Source: Paenibacillus bouchesdurhonensis (lineage in GTDB: Bacteria > Bacillota > Bacilli > Paenibacillales > Paenibacillaceae). Taken from it: a stretch of DNA of 64,000 bases. Every line of letters begins with the position of its first letter. Position 1 is the first letter of the stretch. The position numbers were made by a program, and so were the translations under genes. The notes beneath the pieces were generated by a model. It did not search any database, was not told the DNA's origin, and was given only the letters and a program-made list of their open reading frames with translations. Below, piece after piece: positions 25,612 to 34,517 of the stretch. The stretch spans positions 3,712,686-3,776,685 of the forward strand of contig NZ_LT732548.1 in NCBI RefSeq assembly GCF_900155685.1, read 5' to 3'.

Positions 25612-26829
25612 GTGAAGGACAATACTTGGAAAGTGAACGTCCTTGTGCTTTGGTTCGGTCAGTTCCTCGTTAATGCCGGCATGACCATGATCACTCCGTT
25701 TCTGTCTCTTTATTTGGCAAGAGATCTGCATGTGCAGGGCGAGCAAGCTATCGGTTTGTGGGCCGGGTCGATATTCGCCGCGAATTTTGCCACGGCTTTC
25801 ATTTTTCAGCCGATTTGGGGCAAGCTTGCCGACAGATACGGCCGCAAAATCATGCTTCTGCGCTCTGGCTTCGGGATGGCTATCGTCATTACACTGATGG
25901 GATTCGCCACGCAGCCTTGGCATTTGCTGGCTCTGCGCATGCTGAACGGTACGATTTCCGGATTCAACCCGGCGGCAGTCGCTCTCGTCTCGGGCACCGC
26001 GCCGAAAGAGCGCATGGGCTTTGCTATGGGAGTGGTGCAATCCGGTATTGTAGCTGGAACGATTCTTGGCCCGCTTATCGGCGGTTTACTGGCAGAATGG
26101 GTTGGGTTCCGACCTATTTTCTATATTACTGGGGTATTGCTGTTCGTCGCCTCTGTCCTCGCCCTGCTGTTCGTACGCGAAAAATTCGATCGCGAGGAAG
26201 CGGCGCACGTTCCACAAATCTCTATTTTACAGGGATTTATCGAGCTGAACAAAACGCCTCAATTGACTGCACTATTCGCAGTGACTTTCCTGCTGCAATT
26301 CGCGATGCTAAGCCCGATGTCCCTTCTGCCGATCTACGTAGAGCATCTGCATGGCATCGCAGCCAATGTACCGTTCTGGGCGGGGGTAGTTACCGCTGCC
26401 ACCGGCATATCGAACATGATTACCTCGCCGGTGCTCGGCAGAGTCAGCGATAAAATCGGAGCACACCGCATTTTAACCTATTGTTTGATCGGAGCCGCTG
26501 CAACGCTAATCCCGCAGGCCTTCGTTCAAAGCGTATGGCAGCTTATCATCATCCGCTTCCTGATGGGGATATTCATGGGCGGTTTGCTGCCTAGCGTTAA
26601 CTCGCTTATACGACACTATACCCCTGACGGCATGGAGAGCCGCGCTTTCGGCTTTAACAGTAGTACGCTGGCTCTCGGCAACATGCTTGGCGCGTTGATC
26701 GGTGGGTTTCTATCCGGGTATATCGGCATCGAAGGAATCTTCATCATCTCTGGGGTACTTCTATTCTGCAATACAGTCTGGGTTAGATTAAAGCTGTATG
26801 GAAAGCCGAAGCTCTCGCCGATGAAATAA
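25612..26829 (+). CDS. MFS multidrug exporter (DHA1-like)
   Basis: Twelve-helix proton-coupled exporter of 405 residues. Motif A (GKLADRYGRKIM, about 73) between helices 2 and 3, a weaker repeat of it in the second half (GRVSDKIGAHR), and motif-C-like GIVAGTILGPLIGG in helix 5 mark the drug:H+ antiporter group. It starts at GTG 25612 behind AAAGGAAGTG. It is divergent from the hem operon. TATAAT-like sequence near 25545 may be its -10. The substrate cannot be predicted. Confidence 0.85.
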   Translation: MKDNTWKVNVLVLWFGQFLVNAGMTMITPFLSLYLARDLHVQGEQAIGLWAGSIFAANFATAFIFQPIWGKLADRYGRKIMLLRSGFGMAIVITLMGFATQPWHLLALRMLNGTISGFNPAAVALVSGTAPKERMGFAMGVVQSGIVAGTILGPLIGGLLAEWVGFRPIFYITGVLLFVASVLALLFVREKFDREEAAHVPQISILQGFIELNKTPQLTALFAVTFLLQFAMLSPMSLLPIYVEHLHGIAANVPFWAGVVTAATGISNMITSPVLGRVSDKIGAHRILTYCLIGAAATLIPQAFVQSVWQLIIIRFLMGIFMGGLLPSVNSLIRHYTPDGMESRAFGFNSSTLALGNMLGALIGGFLSGYIGIEGIFIISGVLLFCNTVWVRLKLYGKPKLSPMK

Positions 26830-27155
26830 GACTCTGTCGATAAGATAAGACTACTGTGCTTTGAACGGAATACTTGACGCACGTCACATTGCGGTTCTTA
26901 ACATGTGGCGTTGCGTGTTGACCACGCCCTATGATATGACGATGTAGTACAGCTCGGGGAGATCATACATAGCGCAAATTGCGCGCGCTGGGTATACTCC
27001 GCGATGTGACTGTACGGCATGTCATAGAAGGGCTAGCCATGTTAGGTAACTTGCAAACGACTGTGCATTAACTAGTGGTGCAACGTAGCGTGTAGTTTCC
27101 ATAAGGGATGGCGTGTGTAACGACCTCTGCTCGCCTCTGTTCGCTTTTTAATTAG

Positions 27156-27186
27156 AACAACCTCGCCGATTGGCGAGGTTGTTTTC
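27156..27186 (+). terminator. Isolated strong terminator hairpin
   Basis: AACAACCTCGCC, GATT loop, GGCGAGGTTGTT, then TTC. A perfect 12-bp stem 327 bp after the last CDS, with no ORF in between. Confidence 0.82.
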
Positions 27187-27274
27187 TTAGGCGCTAGATA
27201 CACGATACAATCAGAATATTCGGCATATGACTTGAACCTATATCATTATGAAGTCTGGAAGCAAAGGCAATGAC

Positions 27275-27501
27275 AGGAACATTCTACGTGCCTGCCCACA
27301 TCTTTTTAATAGTTCAACGTAGTGTAAATGGATTTATAGTATTTAGTTTCTGCGCAATAAAGGAAATATAAATTCAATTGGATTTCATGGCGTTAAATGG
27401 GGGGATTTTCCAATCATGGCTGGATTCCAGATTTTAAGTGCATAAAACCCATCTAATCCCCTGAAACATTCGCTTAGAGCCTCATTAGGTGCATGAATTC
27501 C
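27275..27501 (-). repeat. Dispersed intergenic repeat, copy B (about 227 bp)
   Basis: Inverted relative to copy A. Core 27445-27501 matches A and C without gaps; the rest matches A in order and spacing (CATGAAATCCAA, AATTTA, GCAGAAACTA, ATAAATCCA, GAACTAT, TGTGGGCA, AATGTTCCT). Changes in the inner stem keep pairing through G-U wobbles. Confidence 0.85.
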
Positions 27502-27550
27502 AATTCGCAGACAACAAATGAAGGTGCGTCAAAATGGCTCTAGGGAGCTG

Positions 27551-28180
27551 CTATTTGACCATAGCTAGTGCCAACCCATCGTAGGCTGGAAGGAAGGTAC
27601 TGAGCAGACGCTCGTCCCGGGCTATCATTTCGTTGAACTTGCGCATAGCGAGCACGGCAGGGCCATTCTTCTCCGGATTCAAAGTACGGCCGCGAAGCAG
27701 CGTGTTGTCTCCAGCAATAATCGCTCCTGGCAAGGCCAATTTCATCGCATATTCTAAATATACCGGGTAGTTCTCCTTGTCCGCATCTATAAAAAAGAAG
27801 TCAAACCGCTCCCCCTGCTGATCCAGTTCAATTAAGCTGTCCAAGGCTGGGCCTATGCGGTAATCAACGATCTCCCCATACCCGGCTTCTGTCATATTGC
27901 TGCGCGCCAAGGATGCATTTTCTTCTTTCAGCTCCAATGACAGCAGCCTGCCCCCCTCAGCGAGTCCTCTTGCCAAACATATTCCGCTGTATCCGCCCAG
28001 CGCACCTATTTCCAGCACCGATTTGGCCCCGGATGATTTAGCCAGCAAGGTCAACAGTCTTCCATATCCCGGTGCAATCGATACATCCCTCATCCCGCTG
28101 TCCAGTATGGATTGCTTCACTATATTCAACTGTTCATCCTCAGCATATAATTCCTCACCGTATTGTTCGGGTGTTGTCAT
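27551..28180 (-). CDS. Class I SAM-dependent O-methyltransferase (YrrM-like)
   Basis: Catechol-O-methyltransferase-type enzyme of 209 residues, cytosolic. The SAM-binding motif VLEIGALGGYSGICLA (about 55-70), the acidic LLSLELKEEN (motif II) and the metal-binding DFFFIDADKENYPVYLEYA (about 127-145) are intact, as is the GAIIAGDNTLLRG segment that contributes the second metal Asp/Asn. Family 3 O-methyltransferases act on catechol-like or tRNA-hydroxyuridine substrates (TrmR/YrrM methylates tRNA 5-hydroxyuridine in B. subtilis). Either is possible here. Confidence 0.85.
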   Translation of the reverse strand: MTTPEQYGEELYAEDEQLNIVKQSILDSGMRDVSIAPGYGRLLTLLAKSSGAKSVLEIGALGGYSGICLARGLAEGGRLLSLELKEENASLARSNMTEAGYGEIVDYRIGPALDSLIELDQQGERFDFFFIDADKENYPVYLEYAMKLALPGAIIAGDNTLLRGRTLNPEKNGPAVLAMRKFNEMIARDERLLSTFLPAYDGLALAMVK

Positions 28181-28451
28181 AAAACTGTACTGCTCCTCTC
28201 ATTCGAATTCTTAGCGAATCCGTTTGTATCTTCATTGACATTGTCCTATACTGAATTGTATGGTTTTTAGGCGATTACGACAATAGAACTTTACATTAGC
28301 GAATATCGTCAGAAGCTGGGATTTGTTTATTGTAATCAGTAATTTCAATAGTCATTCACTTTAGCGGTTCGTATTCGTGACACATTCGTGGTTCACTTTC
28401 TAAAATCACCGCAACTTGTTAAAACTGATAAAACGGAGTTGATACATTCTT

Positions 28452-29597
28452 ATGCCAGGTCCACTGCAATTAATTGCAACCTCCCCGATGGGGCTCGAAG
28501 CCGTCGTCGCCCGAGAACTGAAAGAACTAGGCTACGAAGATACAATGGTTGAGAACGGGAGAGTAAATTTCACGGGAGATCTCATCGACATTTGCCGCTG
28601 CAATTTATGGCTGCGCACATCTGACCGTGTACTGATCAAAATGGGCGAATTCTCCGCCCTTACCTTCGATGAGCTGTTTGAAGGAACAAAAGCATTGCCT
28701 TGGCAGGATTGGATCCCAGCCCATGGCGAGTTTCCAGTCGAAGGCCGCTCCCACAAGTCCCAGTTGAGCAGCGTACCCGCCTGTCAAGGTATCGTCAAAA
28801 AAGCGATTGTCGAAAAACTGAAGGAATCCTATCGCACAGAATGGTTCGAAGAGAACGGCCCGCGTTATGTTATCGAGATCAATCTTTTGAACGACAAAGC
28901 ACTGCTAACCTTAGATACGACAGGACCGGCATTACATAAACGGGGCTACCGCAAGCACGCAACAGAGGCTCCACTGAAGGAGACCATGGCCGCAGCCATG
29001 ATCTTGCTCAGCCGCTGGAACCAAAATCCGTCGCGACCATTCTACGATCCTTGCTGCGGATCAGGCACATTGCCTATCGAGGCAGCTTTGATCGGCTGGA
29101 ATATCGCACCGGGATTACGCCGCTCCTTCAACTCCGAGGCATGGCCTGTCCTTCCAGAGGAGCTTTGGCAGCAAGCTCGTGAGGAAGCCTTCGACGCTGT
29201 CCAGGATGATATTCCGCTAAACATTGCGGGCAGCGATATCGACCCGAAGGCGATTGAGGTTGCCAAGGCTGCTGCGAAGAGCGCCGGTCTCGGCAAGGAA
29301 ATTACTTTTCAGACTATACCTGCGGTACAAATACAGCCTGAAGGCGAATACGGCTGCCTGATTACGAATCCTCCATACGGCGAGAGGATCGGTGAAGAGA
29401 AGGAAGTCCGCAAGCTGATTTCCCAGCTTGGCCGGGTTGCGGCTGGACTGCCTACCTGGTCGTTCTTCGCGTTAACGCCTACCAAGCAATTCGAGCATGA
29501 TTTCCATCGCAAGGCGGACAAGCGCCGCAAGCTGTATAACGGCCGAATTGAATGTCAATACCTGCAATTTCTTGGCCCCCTTCCTCCACGGCACTAA
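28452..29597 (+). CDS. THUMP-domain class I RNA methyltransferase (RlmL/YpsC-like)
   Basis: Probable 23S rRNA guanine-N2 methyltransferase of 381 residues. N-terminal THUMP RNA-binding domain (about 40-160: VNFTGDLIDICRCNLWLRTSDRVLIKMG) is followed by the UPF0020/RlmKL catalytic domain (about 165-375). FYDPCCGSGTLPIEAALIG binds SAM, NIAGSDIDPKA supplies the ribose-binding Asp and LITNPPYGERIG is the NPPY catalytic motif. B. subtilis YpsC has the same length and architecture. The LTA synthase gene begins 40 bases later, likely one transcript. Confidence 0.9.
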   Translation: MPGPLQLIATSPMGLEAVVARELKELGYEDTMVENGRVNFTGDLIDICRCNLWLRTSDRVLIKMGEFSALTFDELFEGTKALPWQDWIPAHGEFPVEGRSHKSQLSSVPACQGIVKKAIVEKLKESYRTEWFEENGPRYVIEINLLNDKALLTLDTTGPALHKRGYRKHATEAPLKETMAAAMILLSRWNQNPSRPFYDPCCGSGTLPIEAALIGWNIAPGLRRSFNSEAWPVLPEELWQQAREEAFDAVQDDIPLNIAGSDIDPKAIEVAKAAAKSAGLGKEITFQTIPAVQIQPEGEYGCLITNPPYGERIGEEKEVRKLISQLGRVAAGLPTWSFFALTPTKQFEHDFHRKADKRRKLYNGRIECQYLQFLGPLPPRH

Positions 29598-29637
29598 TGC
29601 CGTCGGAAGGGGTTTCCCTTTGAAAGGAGCTTAATTC

Positions 29638-31701
29638 GTGCTAATGCAAGCAAGCCATATTTTCAAATACAGCTATAAAAAGCTGAAACAGCGGCTGCAC
29701 CCCCCACTTTTACGCTTCTACCATTACGATTATGCTTTATTCACCATTGTACTGTTCATAAAGCTCCGTTATTTCCATCAAAACTTGAACGCCAACAATA
29801 TTGATATGAATCGACTCGATAATATCATTGCCATCGGATCGATTATCCTTGCTTCCTTCTGGACGCTATGGCTGCATGGGCGTAAACGGTCGGTTGCCCT
29901 TTTGCTCCTGAATGTCTTGCTTACCGGTGTAATTTTTGCTGATCTGGTCTACTATCGGTATTTTCAGGATTTTCTTACGATACCGGTTCTGCTTCAAGCG
30001 GGGCAAGTCGGGGAACTGGGCGAGAGCATTTCAACCTTAATCTTGAGATCCGACCTGTGGCTGATCGCCGACTGGCTCATTGGGCTCACCGTTCTAAGCC
30101 TGATGATGATTCGCCATAAAATAAGACACCCTGAGCAAACACAAAACAGCAGAGCTGTCGAGGTAAACGGCCTAAGCCAAGAAAATATGGCAAGCCGGTT
30201 AAGCACAGCAAGCAACAATAGTGCGGCCAGCAACGCAATAAACACAAAGCGCCCGATTCGCCGCCTACTGACTGGATTGCTGGCTTTTGCCATTGGTTAC
30301 AGCATGACGATGGGGCCGATCAACCACTACAAGCGCACCTGGGCCGGCGATTTATTCGTAGGCAACTGGTGGACGTTATCCCTCTATAACATTACGGGAC
30401 TGCTCGGTTTCCATTATTACGATGGATACCGCTATGCCAAGGAACACTTCAGCAGTAAGCCTTCCCTCTCAGCTAAAGAGCATGAGGAAATCCAGCAATG
30501 GTTCCGCAGCGCTGCAGAGACAAGAGCAATGGATAAGGGCAACGACACCTTTAGCGTCTACGAAGGCAGCAATGTTGTCGTCGTCCAGGTGGAGGCGCTT
30601 ATGAACTTTATGATCGGGAAGACGATCGGCGAGGAGGAAATTACGCCTCATTTCAACAGCCTGATGAAGGACAGCATGTACTTTGCCAACTACTATCATC
30701 AGACAGGGCAAGGACGTACCTCGGATGCCGATTTTTCCTCAAATAGCTCCTTGCACCCGCTTCCCACTGGCTCAGTCTTTGTCCGTTTTCCGAATCATAA
30801 TTATGATATGCTGCCGGCAATTCTCAGCACTAACGGCTATGAGACTGGCGCTTATCATGCGTATGAAGGCAGCTTCTGGAATCGAAATGCCATGTACAGA
30901 GCGATGGGTTATGGCCATTTTTACAGCAAGAAGCATTATGTCATGGATGAAGCGCTCGGCTGGTCGCTCGGGGACAAATCCTTTTTTCGTCAATCACTTG
31001 ATTTTATGACCGAAGGCAACAGACAGCCGTTCTATTCCTTTCTTATCACATTAACAAGCCATCATCCCTACCAACTGCCCGCTGCAAAACGGAAGCTCAA
31101 TGTCGGGGATTTTGAAGGCACGATCTTCGGTCAGTATTTAGAGTCCGTGCATTATGCAGATGAAGCATTGGGACAATTGATTGAAGGGATGAAACAGAAA
31201 GGAATTTGGGACAATACGATTCTATATGTATACGGGGATCATGATAATTCCATCAAGGACAAGGACGCCTACGAGAAGTTTTTAGGAAAACCTCTGTCCG
31301 AACTGGACATGCACCAAATTATGAATCAAGTGCCCCTGCTTATTCATCTGCCGGATGAAGGACAAGCCGGAGTGTATCATGAACCTGCCGGGCAGTTGGA
31401 TATGGCTCCCTCACTTCTGCATTTGCTAGGTATCCCAACCGAGTCATATTATATGATGGGCAACAATTTATTTGGCAGCAGCGACCGTTTTGTCGCTCTT
31501 CGTTCCGGCGCATTCACCGATGGCCGCGTGTACTATATTCCTTCGGCCGACGGTATATTCAATAACGGTCAATGCTACAGCCTGGATACAAGAAAGCCTG
31601 CGAGTTTGGAGCAATGCCGCCGAGGCAATGAGGAAGCGAAGCTGCGCCTGTCTATATCTGATCGGGTCATCCAATACAATTTGCTGCAGCAATACCGTTA
31701 A
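29638..31701 (+). CDS. LTA synthase family protein (sulfatase-type phosphoglycerol transferase)
   Basis: Membrane enzyme that transfers glycerol phosphate from phosphatidylglycerol to lipoteichoic acid or a related polymer. Of 687 residues the N-terminal half holds about five transmembrane helices (about 30-50, 60-80, 85-105, 140-160, 205-225), with a Ser/Asn/Ala-rich loop before the last. The extracellular sulfatase domain (about 300-640) shows QVEALMNFMIG, TGQGRTSDADFSS with the nucleophile Thr, SFWNRNAMY and YVYGDHDNS with metal-binding Asp-His. It starts at GTG 29638 behind AAAGGAGC. Which LtaS paralogue (primary, primase or stress) cannot be told. A symmetric terminator follows. Confidence 0.92.
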   Translation: MLMQASHIFKYSYKKLKQRLHPPLLRFYHYDYALFTIVLFIKLRYFHQNLNANNIDMNRLDNIIAIGSIILASFWTLWLHGRKRSVALLLLNVLLTGVIFADLVYYRYFQDFLTIPVLLQAGQVGELGESISTLILRSDLWLIADWLIGLTVLSLMMIRHKIRHPEQTQNSRAVEVNGLSQENMASRLSTASNNSAASNAINTKRPIRRLLTGLLAFAIGYSMTMGPINHYKRTWAGDLFVGNWWTLSLYNITGLLGFHYYDGYRYAKEHFSSKPSLSAKEHEEIQQWFRSAAETRAMDKGNDTFSVYEGSNVVVVQVEALMNFMIGKTIGEEEITPHFNSLMKDSMYFANYYHQTGQGRTSDADFSSNSSLHPLPTGSVFVRFPNHNYDMLPAILSTNGYETGAYHAYEGSFWNRNAMYRAMGYGHFYSKKHYVMDEALGWSLGDKSFFRQSLDFMTEGNRQPFYSFLITLTSHHPYQLPAAKRKLNVGDFEGTIFGQYLESVHYADEALGQLIEGMKQKGIWDNTILYVYGDHDNSIKDKDAYEKFLGKPLSELDMHQIMNQVPLLIHLPDEGQAGVYHEPAGQLDMAPSLLHLLGIPTESYYMMGNNLFGSSDRFVALRSGAFTDGRVYYIPSADGIFNNGQCYSLDTRKPASLEQCRRGNEEAKLRLSISDRVIQYNLLQQYR

Positions 31702-31719
31702 ACTGCAATGGCATAGAAA

Positions 31720-31760
31720 AAGAGCTGTTTATCTCTCCCATAAGATAAGCAGCTCTTCTT
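31720..31760. terminator. Bidirectional terminator
   Basis: AAGAGCTG(T)TTATCT and AGATAAGCAGCTCTT arms flanked by A-rich and T-rich sequence, between convergent genes. Confidence 0.85.
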
Positions 31761-31778
31761 CTATGTTCATACCTGCAA

Positions 31779-32015
31779 TCACTTCGACTTCGGCTTCTTC
31801 ACGAAAGGAGCCGCCTTGTCCAGCACCTCGTCTTCTGTCGGGGCGCTGATATAACGTCCGTTAATGTATACGAACGCCCGCTTGCCGCATGGCCCGCAGT
31901 ATGATTTGCATCCGATCTTAATCTCTGCATCCGGCGCCAGCTTTTGAAGCTTGGGCAAGAGTGTCTTCATCCGTACATGATTGCATTTATCGCATACGCG
32001 AATATCATTAGCCAT
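31779..32015 (-). CDS. DUF1450 family protein (YuzB-like)
   Basis: Small protein of 78 residues with two CxxC-type pairs: RVCDKCNH (7-10) and the GCKSYCGPCGKRAFVYING segment (about 35-53). The pattern recalls thioredoxin-like (2Fe-2S) ferredoxins, and metal or Fe-S binding is plausible; the family function is unknown. It starts 24 bases after the HesB-like gene on the same strand, so the two are probably one operon, which fits a link to Fe-S or thiol chemistry (inference). Confidence 0.85.
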   Translation of the reverse strand: MANDIRVCDKCNHVRMKTLLPKLQKLAPDAEIKIGCKSYCGPCGKRAFVYINGRYISAPTEDEVLDKAAPFVKKPKSK

Positions 32016-32039
32016 GGTAAATCCCTTCTTCTTTCAATG

Positions 32040-32342
32040 CTAGTGGTCTCCGTGATTTCCTTTGGACGGGTTCGTGATCACGAAGCCTTCCTGTGGGAAA
32101 TACAAATAGTCGATCTTCACGCCTTCGAGAAGCGGTTCGTTCAAATCGATAATCACATCGATTTCTTTATCCGTAGCCACGACCTGATCATTGCCGGAAG
32201 GCTTGACCAAATCGAGTCCATAGTGTGCATGATCACCATGAGCATGAGTGATGAACACTTTGAGCGTAAGATCCTTGTTCTCTTCCTTTTCCAATTCTTT
32301 CTTTATCACTTTCGCCGCATTGCGGGTAATTTTAACGCTCAT
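32040..32342 (-). CDS. HesB/IscA-like Fe-S biogenesis fold protein lacking cysteines
   Basis: Protein of 100 residues with the HesB-like beta-fold: KITRNAAKVIKKELEKEE at the start, LTLKVFI, HYGLDLVKP and the later VIIDLNEPLLEGVKIDYLYF. A-type carriers bind Fe-S through a Cys-x(n)-CGCG set; here there is no cysteine at all. Instead a histidine cluster, THAHGDHAHYG (about 32-42), and a C-terminal NHGDH are present. It may bind metal by other residues or have lost the carrier role. First gene of a likely pair with DUF1450. Confidence 0.78.
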   Translation of the reverse strand: MSVKITRNAAKVIKKELEKEENKDLTLKVFITHAHGDHAHYGLDLVKPSGNDQVVATDKEIDVIIDLNEPLLEGVKIDYLYFPQEGFVITNPSKGNHGDH

Positions 32343-32440
32343 ACGATCGCTCCTATCTTCTAATGACTACCTAACATTCCTATTGTAAAGAATGTCTCCT
32401 GTTCACGCAAGCACCGTCCTTCGCTAACCCATTATTATTT

Positions 32441-32680
32441 CTAGGTAAGCGGATGCTTACGTTCCGCCCTTGCAACGAACCAATCCATCAGCAGCATAGT
32501 TACAGCCATATCATCAATCGGAATGAACGGCAGCACATCAGGCAGTACCCAATAGGCCAAAGCAGGTACAATAAGCAGCAGCTTGTCCAGGACAGGAATT
32601 CGCGATGAAGTGAGCAGTCTCGGAACACGGCGGAATATATGTGACCAGTGCCGAAGCGACCACAGTCTTCTCCATTTCAT
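32441..32680 (-). CDS. DUF1232 (YkvA-like) small membrane protein
   Basis: Protein of 79 residues with a basic N-terminal helix (WRRLWSLRHWSHIFRRVPRLL) and the DUF1232 core LLLIVPALAYWVLPDVLPFIPIDDMAVTML, where a membrane-embedded hairpin contains the conserved DLxPxIPIDD motif. Function unknown; in other bacteria such domains occur near stress and envelope genes. It stands alone between the HesB pair and the M14 peptidase gene. Confidence 0.83.
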   Translation of the reverse strand: MKWRRLWSLRHWSHIFRRVPRLLTSSRIPVLDKLLLIVPALAYWVLPDVLPFIPIDDMAVTMLLMDWFVARAERKHPLT

Positions 32681-32814
32681 GCTTCACCCTCCTCCCTCTG
32701 CAAATTGCTAAATTGATGGAATGATCTCGCGGAACCTAGCAGCTCTATCCATTATCAGGGGTTCAACTTATCAATTACAATACCCTATTTTAGCGGATTT
32801 AAAAATACCCGGGG

Positions 32815-33759
32815 TTACCCCCGGATGAACTCGGCCAGCAACGGCGCAATCTCGCTGTAAATTTGCTCGAATTGCTGTATCGGCAGTGGATTAACGCCTT
32901 CTCCCGCTTCGATCGTGTACCCGGGACGGCGAAACTCGCTGATGAACCAATCCTTATATCCTGCATCGCTGCCCGTAAGTTTTACCGCCTTATACCCGCT
33001 GACCTTGGCTAATCGCTGAGCCAATCCCTCTGAGCAGGCCGGCTCCAAATTCCGGTAATTCCAATAGATCTCGCGGCCCTGAGTATGCAGCGACGCTACC
33101 CTGCTGAAGCCGATTCGTCTTGTCAGGCGGGCAAGCGCAGCCGCTTCCGGCTCACAAAGCGGGTTCTCTCCCCCGTAATCCTGAGAGGCTGGATCAGCAA
33201 TGCCCCGACGTACCCGCTCCTCCTCCCACCCTGCCGGGAATTGATCATTTAGATCAACGCCGCGGATATTTGCTTTCCAGCGGCTAAATTCCTCTTTGCC
33301 GGAATTCCATTTTATGAGCTGATCTCGAAATGGGCAATCCGGCCATATGCCATCCTGCGACAAATTCATGCCGTCCGGGTTCACCATCGGCACCGTCCAT
33401 AACGTAACACCGCTCAGTGCATCGCTCAACTGCTTCCCTGCCAGGCCGCTATCACTATGATCCTTTACAACAGATACAGGCTGCTCATAAGAGGCAGCCA
33501 ACTGCTCTATGAAGCGAAGCAGCAGCGGTGTTGTAATCCATTCGTTGGCATGGACAGAGGCATTTACATGAACGCACTCTGCACCATCGCCAACGACAAG
33601 CGCATCGATGGATTTGCCAAGCACGCTTTTTCCAATTTCCATACGCCTTAAGCTAGAGTAACGCTCTAATAATTGCCCGATATGGGTTATCCCGTCTTCA
33701 TAACGATACCCATCATGCAGTCGCACGATCGGTTTATGGCCTGTGGTCTTCGCTGTCAT
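32815..33759 (-). CDS. M14 family zinc carboxypeptidase
   Basis: Metallo-carboxypeptidase of 314 residues, of the type that includes gamma-D-glutamyl-meso-diaminopimelate peptidases. Zinc ligands appear as SVHANEWITT (H-x-x-E) and ASLHTQGREIYW; PMVNPDGMNL and RGVDLNDQFPAGW are substrate-pocket landmarks (Asn-Arg-type), and YTIEAGEGVNPLP carries the catalytic Glu. I see no signal peptide from this start, so it may act on internalised muropeptides. Start 33759 (MTAKTTG) is fixed by AAGGAGGGG eight bases upstream; the frame from 33891 overlaps the TraX gene. It follows TraX by 26 bp. Confidence 0.88.
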   Translation of the reverse strand: MTAKTTGHKPIVRLHDGYRYEDGITHIGQLLERYSSLRRMEIGKSVLGKSIDALVVGDGAECVHVNASVHANEWITTPLLLRFIEQLAASYEQPVSVVKDHSDSGLAGKQLSDALSGVTLWTVPMVNPDGMNLSQDGIWPDCPFRDQLIKWNSGKEEFSRWKANIRGVDLNDQFPAGWEEERVRRGIADPASQDYGGENPLCEPEAAALARLTRRIGFSRVASLHTQGREIYWNYRNLEPACSEGLAQRLAKVSGYKAVKLTGSDAGYKDWFISEFRRPGYTIEAGEGVNPLPIQQFEQIYSEIAPLLAEFIRG

Positions 33760-33785
33760 TACGATTCCCCTCCTTAACAAACAAA

Positions 33786-34421
33786 TTATTTGCCTATGAA
33801 ATTGACGATCATCGCAAGTACAGCTAAATGCACCGGGTAGAACAATCTCCAGAGCCAACGAGGCATGCGCCACGACTCTAACCTTCTCCATAGATTCGGC
33901 CCATACACGATCAGCATTGTCGGAAAGATGCTAAAGAGCTGTATAACCCAACCGTAGGTAAACAGAGCAGCTAAATTTAACAAGAAATGCAACCCGACGA
34001 GCATTGGGCCAGACTTCATATAATTGAATATAAGCATGAGAAGTAGTCCATATGCCCCATATTCGAATGGAAATATCTCATATATGAAGCATGCAAGGGC
34101 AATCAACGAGAAAGAGAACCAGCCTGGTGACAGTCCATCGAGCACGCGCAGCAGAATCGCAGCTACGCACAAGGAGACGACCACATTCAGTTCATTCGTG
34201 TCAAAAACCAACTGATACGGTAGTTGTGAAACGACAGCTATACCAAACAACCGGAGTACATATTTGTTGTGAGAGGATGTATGCTGATGCCCTTGCGCCA
34301 AAGCGTATGCATATAAGGGAAATGCAATGCGACCAATGATTCTCCATAGAGGTTGATCCGGAAAGAACAGCAGTCCTACATGGTCGATCAGCATCGTTAA
34401 CATGGCGAGAAACTGCATCAT
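33786..34421 (-). CDS. TraX family membrane protein
   Basis: Polytopic membrane protein of 211 residues. TraX of F plasmid acetylates pilin; chromosomal Firmicute members are acyltransferase-like proteins of unknown substrate. The family opening is clear: LAMLTMLIDHVGLLFFPD (6-23), RIIGRIAFPLYAYALAQGHQHT, and SQLPYQ, followed by about six more helices. AAGGAGGATT precedes tandem ATG codons. First gene of a pair with the M14 peptidase, which suggests an envelope role (inference). Confidence 0.87.
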   Translation of the reverse strand: MMQFLAMLTMLIDHVGLLFFPDQPLWRIIGRIAFPLYAYALAQGHQHTSSHNKYVLRLFGIAVVSQLPYQLVFDTNELNVVVSLCVAAILLRVLDGLSPGWFSFSLIALACFIYEIFPFEYGAYGLLLMLIFNYMKSGPMLVGLHFLLNLAALFTYGWVIQLFSIFPTMLIVYGPNLWRRLESWRMPRWLWRLFYPVHLAVLAMIVNFIGK

Positions 34422-34517
34422 AATCCTCCTTCATCCAATTTTATGATGTTCTTTTGATGTAATTATGCTTACACTTGAATAGGTATAATTACCTGCATCA
34501 AGATTTGGGGGATAGCC

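Larger units (their letters stand above)
26830..27550. other. Non-coding region: isolated terminator and repeat copy B
   Basis: No convincing ORF in 721 bp. The first 320 bp are GC-richer than usual intergenic DNA (segments such as GCGCAAATTGCGCGCG near 26974) and end at a strong 12-bp terminator hairpin (27156-27186). This could be a long 3' UTR of the exporter gene or a separate small RNA. Repeat copy B (27275-27501, minus) follows. Confidence 0.6.

Noticed and set aside
25758..26453. 231-residue plus-strand frame inside the MFS exporter
   Set aside because: It is a +1/+2 shadow of the exporter, with no ribosome site or recognisable domain.
27551..28180. Methyltransferase considered as part of a secondary-metabolite cluster
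   Set aside because: No synthase, transporter or regulator genes of such a cluster adjoin it; it stands alone and resembles the housekeeping YrrM/TrmR type.
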